Shown here one piece after another: positions 1 to 4,566 of a DNA stretch of 9,514 nt. Source of the stretch: an uncultured Clostridium sp. (GTDB lineage Bacteria > Bacillota > Clostridia > TANB77 > CAG-508); assembly GCA_946497585.1 (NCBI GenBank), contig CAMMLF010000062.1, positions 1 to 9,514 on the forward strand, read 5' to 3'. The first letter of the stretch is position 1. Every line of letters starts with the position of its first letter. The notes under the pieces are model-generated. The model was not told where the DNA came from, ran no database searches, and was given only the letters and a program-made list of their open reading frames with translations. The position numbers and the translations under genes are program-made.

Positions 1-1022
1 TCAAACTGACTTAAAAATCTTACATCATTTGCATATAATAATCTCATATCTGTAATTCCATATTTGAACATTGCCAACCTATCTAAACCTGTTCCAAATG
101 CAAATCCTGTATATTTTTCTGGGTCATAACCATTCATTTTTAATACGTTTGGATGAACCATACCAGAACCTAAAAGTTCAATCCAACCTGTATGTTTGCA
201 AAGATTGCAACCTTTTCCACCACATTTGAAACAACTTACATCAACTTCATAAGATGGCTCTGTAAATGGGAAATAACTTGGTCTGAATCTTAGTTTTGTA
301 TCTTCTCCTAGCATATGTTTCATAAATACTTCAAGTGTTCCTTTTAAGTCTGCAAAAGTTATATCTTTATCTATAACTAAGCCTTCAACTTGATTAAATT
401 GGTGTGAATGTGTTGCGTCATCTTCTCTTCTATATGTTTTTCCCGGTACTATAACTCTTATTGGAGATTTTTCTTCATTTGCCATCATTGCTCTTGCTTG
501 AACAGCAGATGTTTGAGTTCTAAGCAAGTATTCGGTTGTTATATAGAAACTATCTTGCATATCCCTTGCTGGGTGTCCTTTTGGCAAATTTAATCTTTCA
601 AAACAATATTCATCAGTCTCAAGCTCTGGTCCAGATATTACATCATATCCCATTGAAACAAATAAATCTTCAACTTCTTCAATTATTCTATTTAAAGGAT
701 GTTTGCTTCCTCTTCTTGCTTTTGTTGATGGTAATGTAACATCTATTCTTTCTGATTCTAATTTTTTCGCAATTTCTGCTCTCTTTAGCTCTTCTTCTTT
801 TGATGATATTATTTCTTCTAATTCATCTCTAACTTTATTTACCATACTTCCTATAACTGGTCTTTCCTCTTTTGAAAGGCTTCCCATTTGTTTTAAAAGT
901 GCTGTTAATTCACCTTTTTTTCCTAAGTATTTTACTCTAGTTTCTTCTAGAGCTTTTAACTCTACACATTTTTTTAATTCTTCTAGTGCATTTTTTTCAA
1001 TTTGTTTTACCTGTTCCTCCAT
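1..1022 (-). CDS. pheS: Phenylalanine--tRNA ligase alpha subunit (3' end cut by window edge)
   Basis: Catalytic alpha subunit of the heterotetrameric class II phenylalanyl-tRNA synthetase, which charges tRNA-Phe in the cytoplasm. I translated 340 codons from the ATG at 1022. Residues about 1-90 form the charged N-terminal coiled-coil arm. Class II motif 2 lies near 204-224 (GKTYRREDDATHSHQFNQVEG region) and motif 3 at about 316-328 (GFAFGTGLDRLAM), with the Ala of FAFG retained. Four cysteines (C264, C267, C272, C275) form the CxxC...CxxC knuckle usual in Gram-positive PheS. The frame ends ...DVRFLSQF plus two bases of another codon, so probably only the last residue and stop lie outside. The start is supported by GGAAGG about 6 nt upstream. 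pheT is expected just beyond the left edge. Expression is probably controlled by the upstream Phe T-box. Confidence 0.96.
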   Translation of the reverse strand, partial: MEEQVKQIEKNALEELKKCVELKALEETRVKYLGKKGELTALLKQMGSLSKEERPVIGSMVNKVRDELEEIISSKEEELKRAEIAKKLESERIDVTLPSTKARRGSKHPLNRIIEEVEDLFVSMGYDVISGPELETDEYCFERLNLPKGHPARDMQDSFYITTEYLLRTQTSAVQARAMMANEEKSPIRVIVPGKTYRREDDATHSHQFNQVEGLVIDKDITFADLKGTLEVFMKHMLGEDTKLRFRPSYFPFTEPSYEVDVSCFKCGGKGCNLCKHTGWIELLGSGMVHPNVLKMNGYDPEKYTGFAFGTGLDRLAMFKYGITDMRLLYANDVRFLSQF

Positions 1023-1060
1023 TTTTACCTTCCTTTCTTTATGATGGCATAAATCTGTTT

Positions 1061-1176
1061 GGAAAAGAATTGTGCTTTTGGCTAGGCTAACAAGCAAGAA
1101 GGCCGGAGGCGTGCTTTTCTGCACGTTGAGGACCTTCACAGCGCAGTTAAACGACGCCAAAACGCAATTATTTTTC
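1061..1176 (-). repeat. GC-rich long imperfect hairpin in the pheS leader
   Basis: An imperfect palindrome of about 116 nt sits between the T-box terminator and pheS. The outer arms at 1061-1082 and 1156-1176 pair almost throughout: GGAAAA with TTTTTC, a G/A mismatch, AATTGTG with CGCAATT, one bulged C, then TTTTGGC with GCCAAAA. Inner helices are TAAC (1088-1091) with GTTA (1146-1149), GAAGG (1098-1102) with CCTTC (1133-1137), and CGTGC (1110-1114) with GCACG (1121-1125). A hand count of 1081-1160 gives about 55% G+C, far above its AT-rich surroundings. It has no coding signature. It could be a miniature mobile repeat or a structured 5'-UTR RNA. The strand is given as that of the pheS transcript, but the DNA palindrome itself has no orientation. 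Confidence 0.6.
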
Positions 1177-1190
1177 AACCTTATTAAATA

Positions 1191-1229
1191 GAAAAACGAA
1201 CCATCCGCCCATAGGACGAATAGTTCGTT
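1191..1229 (-). terminator. Intrinsic terminator of the pheS T-box leader
   Basis: On the minus strand, AACGAACTATTCGTCC (1229-1214) pairs with GGGCGGATGGTTCGTT (1210-1195) over 16 positions including G-U pairs, with a 3-nt loop, and runs into a U tract ending at 1192. The 5' half overlaps the T-box antiterminator, so the two folds exclude each other. This is the expected attenuation design: uncharged tRNA blocks the terminator and lets pheS be transcribed. Confidence 0.9.
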
Positions 1230-1436
1230 GTACCACCTAATTTTATTAATTTATATAATAAACTAACCTCTAAAGTTTTAACGGTGCAACCGCTTTTCCT
1301 ACTACTATTTCAGAAAAGAGTCTCCAAAGTGAAATTTCGGTAAATACCATATGGCGTTTCTCAGCTTTCCGCCTCTCTGTAATATGGGTGCTATTTACTT
1401 ACTTTGCTTTTTCTTAGACTTTATTTATTTAACTAT
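1191..1436 (-). promoter_or_regulatory. T-box riboswitch, tRNA-Phe specific, upstream of pheS
   Basis: Tandem parts of a T-box leader can be read on the minus strand. Stem I closes through AGTCT (1420-1416) with AGACT (1323-1319). CAAAG pairs with CTTTG, GTAAATA (1398-1392) with TATTTAC (1346-1340), and CCATAT with ATATGG, capped by a GGCG/CGCC hairpin. The specifier loop shows AGTA on the 5' side and GAA on the 3' side, followed by the triplet TTC (1333-1331) and A. UUC is a Phe codon, matching the downstream gene. The T-box core AGGTGGTACAACG is at 1238-1226. Its TGGT would pair with the ACCA end (discriminator A) of uncharged tRNA-Phe. The antiterminator forms from TAGG with CCTA and ACGA with TCGT (1239-1212), around a 7-nt bulge containing TGGT. 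It competes with the terminator at 1191-1229. Confidence 0.93.
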
Positions 1437-1442
1437 GTTTTT

Positions 1443-1471
1443 ATTGTAGCACAGGTTTGCATTAAAATCAA
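1443..1471 (-). promoter_or_regulatory. Sigma-A-type promoter of the pheS T-box transcript
   Basis: On the minus strand a -35 box TTGATT (1471-1466) is followed by a 17-nt spacer and a -10 box TACAAT (1448-1443). TG one base upstream of the -10 gives an extended -10 element (TGCTACAAT). Transcription would begin near 1436, directly ahead of T-box stem I. The promoter lies after secF, so pheS can be transcribed independently of the sec genes. Confidence 0.85.
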
Positions 1472-1475
1472 GAGT

Positions 1476-1506
1476 TTTTACGATGGGGACGGTCCTTTTC
1501 GTAAAA
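1476..1506. repeat. Short hairpin carrying the GGGGACGG repeat core
   Basis: Perfect 7-bp arms TTTTACG (1476-1482) and CGTAAAA (1500-1506) enclose ATGGGGACGGTCCTTTT. The GGGGACGG core recurs at 7313-7320 next to the tandem repeat array, so this belongs to the same repeat family. CGTAAAATT also recurs at 1573-1581, so a short direct repeat brackets the neighbouring palindrome. It lies just upstream of the pheS promoter. Confidence 0.6.
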
Positions 1507-1509
1507 TTT

Positions 1510-1571
1510 TGTCAATAGGAACGCTCCTTGATTGACACTATCGTGTCAAAAAGGGGCGTCCCTATTGACAC
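1510..1571. repeat. REP-like palindrome: two inverted repeat units after secF
   Basis: Two copies of a unit of about 28 bp face each other across a 4-nt spacer. The first (TGTCAATAGG...TTGACAC, 1510-1538) and the second in opposite orientation (1543-1571) pair almost perfectly. Differences are confined to a few positions, such as AACGCTCC versus GACGCCCC. The same unit occurs three times at 7322-7400 and begins again at 9505. Each unit is itself an imperfect palindrome, with GTGTCAA and TTGACAC ends. In the transcript this would form a long stem right after the secF stop. It may stabilise the mRNA end or slow polymerase, but no strong U tract follows, so I do not call it a terminator. Confidence 0.85.
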
Positions 1572-1579
1572 ACGTAAAA

Positions 1580-2203
1580 TTATTTTGCAAGTTTACCCTT
1601 TTCATGCTTAACAGTTACATAAATTGTTACACCTGCAAACACTAGCATTCCAATTGGCATTGTGAAAGCATCTATTGGTAATCTTGTTATTGCATATATG
1701 CTAAATAATATTCCTTCTGCAAATATTAGTTTTATAAGTAAATCTAATATTTCTCTAACCCCTCTAAATCTAATTGAATAATATAATACAATTAAAGCTG
1801 TTGCAATTAGCATTGGGACAATGTATGGAGCTACTATGTCTCTTATTTGTACATTTGAATTATATTGTACTGCCAAGTCAGCAAGTTCTAATTCTAAGCC
1901 ATATTTCTCATTTACCTTGTCTGCCAAGCTTTGTAATTGTTCATCATTTACGCTAGATACTTTTATTAATGCTGTTTCATCGTACACTTCTACTTTTTGT
2001 ACAACTATTTGTCCGTCCGGCCAAATTTCTCTTGCTATTGCTCTAATATCTTCTGTATTAAATTGTTGGTCTAGGTCAAATAATACAGATACACCTTCTG
2101 CATAATTTAAGTCAACATTTAATCCTCTTATTCCTGTAAGCACTATTGCTATTATAAATATAATAATTAGAATAATACTTATTATTTTACTTTTTTTGCT
2201 CAT
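1580..2203 (-). CDS. secF: SecF-like protein translocase subunit, short and divergent
   Basis: Accessory subunit of the Sec translocon, which acts with SecD in the membrane to help pull exported proteins out. It has 207 residues against roughly 290-310 for usual SecF. It has an N-terminal TM (about 7-24), an extracellular domain of about 100 residues starting at GLNVDLNYAEG, which corresponds to a degenerate SecF G-x-D-F-x-GG motif, and then TMs at about 124-145, 152-172 and 180-198. The family's GYSINDTVVVFDRIREN-type motif in TM4 is not recognisable: the segment reads IGMLVFAGVTIYVTVKHEK, with no acidic residue. The last two TMs are absent. The ATG is supported by AAAGGA 8 nt upstream, overlapping the secD TGA, which suggests translational coupling. 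The stop lies 8 nt before a repeat palindrome. Position after secD is the main support for the name. Confidence 0.8.
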   Translation of the reverse strand: MSKKSKIISIILIIIFIIAIVLTGIRGLNVDLNYAEGVSVLFDLDQQFNTEDIRAIAREIWPDGQIVVQKVEVYDETALIKVSSVNDEQLQSLADKVNEKYGLELELADLAVQYNSNVQIRDIVAPYIVPMLIATALIVLYYSIRFRGVREILDLLIKLIFAEGILFSIYAITRLPIDAFTMPIGMLVFAGVTIYVTVKHEKGKLAK

Positions 2204-2216
2204 TTTATTATTCCTT

Positions 2217-3638
2217 TCATTTTAAGAATGTTCTTGTTATAACAACATTGTATACCACACTTGTAACTAGTCCCCAGAATAAAATCATACCAAAACTAAA
2301 TAGTGACATCCAACTTGAGAAACAGCATACTACTGCTAGTATAAGCATTGGTATCATACTCAAGCTAAATTTGGTAAGTGCTTTTGAAAATGTTTTTTCT
2401 ACATTTTTTTGCAATCTGTTTAATATCATTATGTTTAGTATATAATTTATTATAAATACTAGAGCAATTGAGAATATTCCTTCAAGTGTTATTACTACAT
2501 TTGTATATCTAAGTATTAATAGATATAATGCTATAAAGCCAATCATACAAACTGAAACAATTACACCTTTTACTCTGTATTTTACTATTGCTACTATAAG
2601 CATTATTAATGCTATACAAATTCCAATTCCTATTAAAATATTAATTGTATTTTGTTCTATTGGTGATGATACATATATATTTCCTGTTACAGAATATTGT
2701 ACTGGCATTGCATCATTTTCTAATATCGCTGCTAAGCTTTCTGCTTGATAAGAAAGTATTTTTGTTTGTTCAGCTGATGAACTAGTTCCTAATGATAAAG
2801 ACATTACACCATTATCTATTATCTCTGAAAATGATGTTGTCATCATACTTGTATCATCAATATATAATCCAATTTCTGTAGTATTGTCTTCTTCTGCTAC
2901 TGTCTCGTCAGTAGTCTCATTACTTACTTCATTTGCTGTACTGTTTGTATCTGAAGTTTCATTTTCAGTAGTATTTGTTGTTGTTTCATTTTCAGCAGTA
3001 GTATTTGATGCAGTTTCATTATATGTAGAATTTGTTTCTGCAACCACATTATTTTCTGCAGAGTCATTTGTTACTACATTTTGATAATCCCTAGTTATAT
3101 TTCTAAATGTTCTAGATCCAGAATTAGTAAAATGTATATCCATATATATAGCTGAAGAGCTTGTACTATAAGTAGACTGAACGACATCAACCTCTACGCT
3201 TCTGATGTCGTCATTATTCATAAGTACCTCATCATTTGCAGTATTTCTTATTTCAAAATTACCTTTTTGAGTTATATCTGCTAAAACGTATTCTGTTTGG
3301 TCATTTTCTGGAATTGTTATTTCAATTTGACCTTCGCCTTCATCACATCTTACAGTAAAATCTTCTATTCCCATAGATTTTAATCTTGCCTTTATTACAT
3401 TTGCAGATTTAACAAAGTTATCGTATGTAAGAACTTCTTCTGTATTGCCTTCGTCACTTTCATCTACAGTTAAAATTATTTTCCTGTAACCACTTAAGTC
3501 TGTTCCCAAATTGTAATCTGGTATAACGCTTACCATTTGATTTTTGTCTTGATAAAAAATACCTACAAAAGATATTATACTGATTAATATTATTATTAAT
3601 AAAATAAGTACGATGCTTAGTTTTTTTTGTGCTTTCAT
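2217..3638 (-). CDS. secD: SecD-like protein translocase subunit, divergent, with Asn/Thr-rich linker
   Basis: SecD partner of SecF in the Sec translocon, 473 residues. TM1 is at about 7-29. The first extracellular domain begins with LGTDLSGYRKIILTVD (44-59), matching the SecD G-x-DLxGG region. TMs 2-6 are at about 331-351, 357-377, 384-406, 425-445 and 447-467. MPVQYSVTGNIYVSSPIE (311-328) matches the family's LP.P..V......GPSLG region. Residues about 190-256 are a low-complexity Asn/Thr/Glu/Ser linker splitting the extracellular region. TM4 aligns without gaps to the family's T-x-PGIAG...VDANVLI-x-ERI segment as ITLEGIFSIALVFIINYI..., so the conserved proton-relay Asp is Ile400, while N402 and R408 are kept. 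The start has AAGGA about 11 nt upstream. The stop is TGA, 13 nt before secF. Confidence 0.87.
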   Translation of the reverse strand: MKAQKKLSIVLILLIIILISIISFVGIFYQDKNQMVSVIPDYNLGTDLSGYRKIILTVDESDEGNTEEVLTYDNFVKSANVIKARLKSMGIEDFTVRCDEGEGQIEITIPENDQTEYVLADITQKGNFEIRNTANDEVLMNNDDIRSVEVDVVQSTYSTSSSAIYMDIHFTNSGSRTFRNITRDYQNVVTNDSAENNVVAETNSTYNETASNTTAENETTTNTTENETSDTNSTANEVSNETTDETVAEEDNTTEIGLYIDDTSMMTTSFSEIIDNGVMSLSLGTSSSAEQTKILSYQAESLAAILENDAMPVQYSVTGNIYVSSPIEQNTINILIGIGICIALIMLIVAIVKYRVKGVIVSVCMIGFIALYLLILRYTNVVITLEGIFSIALVFIINYILNIMILNRLQKNVEKTFSKALTKFSLSMIPMLILAVVCCFSSWMSLFSFGMILFWGLVTSVVYNVVITRTFLK

Positions 3639-3667
3639 TTTTGCTGTTTTCCTTGCTAAAATATATT

Positions 3668-3741
3668 TAGGTTTTTAGAGGATACCTATAAACCTATAAT
3701 TAATTGCATTATATATCACATTCTTCTATAAATTGCAATTA
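3668..3741. repeat. Two short inverted repeats upstream of secD
   Basis: This lies in the 105-nt gap between the TIGR04086-like gene and secD. One inverted repeat is TAATTGCA (3701-3708) with TGCAATTA (3734-3741), 8 bp with a 25-nt loop, and it begins almost at the upstream stop codon. The second is TAGGTTT (3668-3674) with AAACCTA (3690-3696), extended by three more pairs after a mismatch. Neither is followed by a T run on the minus strand, so they look like mRNA processing or stabilising hairpins rather than terminators. Confidence 0.4.
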
Positions 3742-3743
3742 TT

Positions 3744-4145
3744 TCATTTGTGAAAATTGACACCAATTATACCTCCTACCATTCCAGCTATAATTGAGGC
3801 GATTATCATTACAATTGCTTGAATATTCATTCCAAAACCCGAAACAAATATACTTGATAAAAGATAAATTGTTATCATATAAATAGCTCCAACCAAAGAA
3901 CCATTTAATATTCCATTTTTATTTATGTTTACTGCACTAATTATACTACCTATGAAAATACTTAATGCAGATATAACTATAACTGCTACAGTTATAATAT
4001 TTTCTGAGACATTTGTATAAGTTAATATTATTGAAACTATTAACAAGCTAATTAATGTAATTAAAAAAGCAATTCCACTTCCTAATAATATTTTTATACC
4101 ACTGCCTTTGACCACTGGCTTTGATACTGTTTCTACTTTTTCCAT
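3744..4145 (-). CDS. TIGR04086-like four-TM membrane protein
   Basis: Small membrane protein of 133 residues, of unknown function. After a short Lys-containing N-terminus (1-16) there are four hydrophobic segments at about 17-42, 49-71, 81-101 and 109-128. Polar residues lie between TM2 and TM3 (NINKNG), and the last helix is Gly-rich (IAGMVGGIIGVNF). Length, topology and the KNGILNG...GMVGGIIG pattern recall the TIGR04086/DUF3792 (YrzE-like) family of Bacillota. This is from memory of the family and not a search. It sits between yajC and secD, so a role near the translocon is plausible but unproven. The ATG has GAGAGG about 8-9 nt upstream and is embedded in a perfect 13-bp inverted repeat. 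The gap to yajC is 95 nt. Confidence 0.75.
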   Translation of the reverse strand: MEKVETVSKPVVKGSGIKILLGSGIAFLITLISLLIVSIILTYTNVSENIITVAVIVISALSIFIGSIISAVNINKNGILNGSLVGAIYMITIYLLSSIFVSGFGMNIQAIVMIIASIIAGMVGGIIGVNFHK

Positions 4146-4194
4146 ATGTACTTACCTCTCTTTCTTTTATAAAGTATATGCTAAGTACATATGG
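4142..4194 (-). promoter_or_regulatory. Perfect 13-bp inverted repeat over the start codon
   Basis: CCATATGTACTTA (4142-4154) and TAAGTACATATGG (4182-4194) are exact reverse complements separated by 27 nt. In the minus-strand mRNA the 3' arm contains the AUG (4145-4143) of the TIGR04086-like gene, and the GAGAGG ribosome binding site lies at the end of the loop next to that arm. Folding would bury the start codon, which suggests translational control. As DNA, it could instead be a two-site operator. Confidence 0.6.
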
Positions 4195-4240
4195 TTTATG
4201 CCGGTTATTATTGCTTTTAATTATGTTTAATTTTGCCTTA

Positions 4241-4534
4241 TTATTTTTTTGTGCTTTCTTCTACAGCTCTATCATCTAAGCCTGCAACTGCCCATTTTTC
4301 TATTGATAATTTTACATTGTCCGGGCGAGTTTTTAGTATTATTCTATCTTCAAGTACATCTTCGATTGTTCCTGAAAGTCCTGTATAAGTTATAACTTTA
4401 TCTCCTTTTTTTAGTTCATCTTGCATTTTCTTTATTTCTTTTTCTTGCTTTTTTCTAGGAAGTAAAGTTAAATAATACAAACCAATAATTAATAAGATTG
4501 TTATAATTGTAATTATAAGTTGCTTTGATTCCAT
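4241..4534 (-). CDS. yajC: Preprotein translocase subunit YajC
   Basis: Single-TM accessory protein that joins SecD and SecF at the SecYEG translocon. It has 97 residues, normal for the family. It has a very short N-terminus, a TM helix at about 5-25 ending in LLPRKKQEKE (the family's RPQxKR.KE-type cytoplasmic junction), then a basic helix and a small beta-rich domain, KKGDKVITYTGLSGTIEDVLEDRIILKTR. This matches the YajC LKKGDxVVTxGGIxGxV pattern, and an SIEKWAV segment corresponds to the conserved I.v.ksAI. AGGAGG lies 4 nt upstream of the ATG, and the gap from the preceding gene is 32 nt. Order tgt-yajC-secD-secF is classical; here extra genes sit on both sides of yajC. Confidence 0.93.
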   Translation of the reverse strand: MESKQLIITIITILLIIGLYYLTLLPRKKQEKEIKKMQDELKKGDKVITYTGLSGTIEDVLEDRIILKTRPDNVKLSIEKWAVAGLDDRAVEESTKK

Positions 4535-4566
4535 TTATCCTCCTAATTAATTTAATCAAATGTTAT

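Noticed and set aside
408..1044. Open frames on the plus strand over pheS
   Set aside because: They are antisense to an intact, motif-complete pheS, have no ribosome binding sites and give low-complexity Ser/Phe/Leu-rich translations.
1510..1571. Intrinsic terminator after secF
   Set aside because: The stem is long, but on the minus strand it is followed by AAAATTTTACG and not a clean T run; better explained as a repeat pair, though it might still affect transcription.
1490..1580. Frameshifted secF 3' end hidden downstream of the stop
   Set aside because: The sequence after the stop is the repeat palindrome and then the pheS promoter; no frame shows hydrophobic SecF-like residues.
2884..3084. 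Plus-strand 66-codon open frame rich in Val/Ser
   Set aside because: It is the antisense shadow of the low-complexity SecD linker; the repeated codons keep that frame open.
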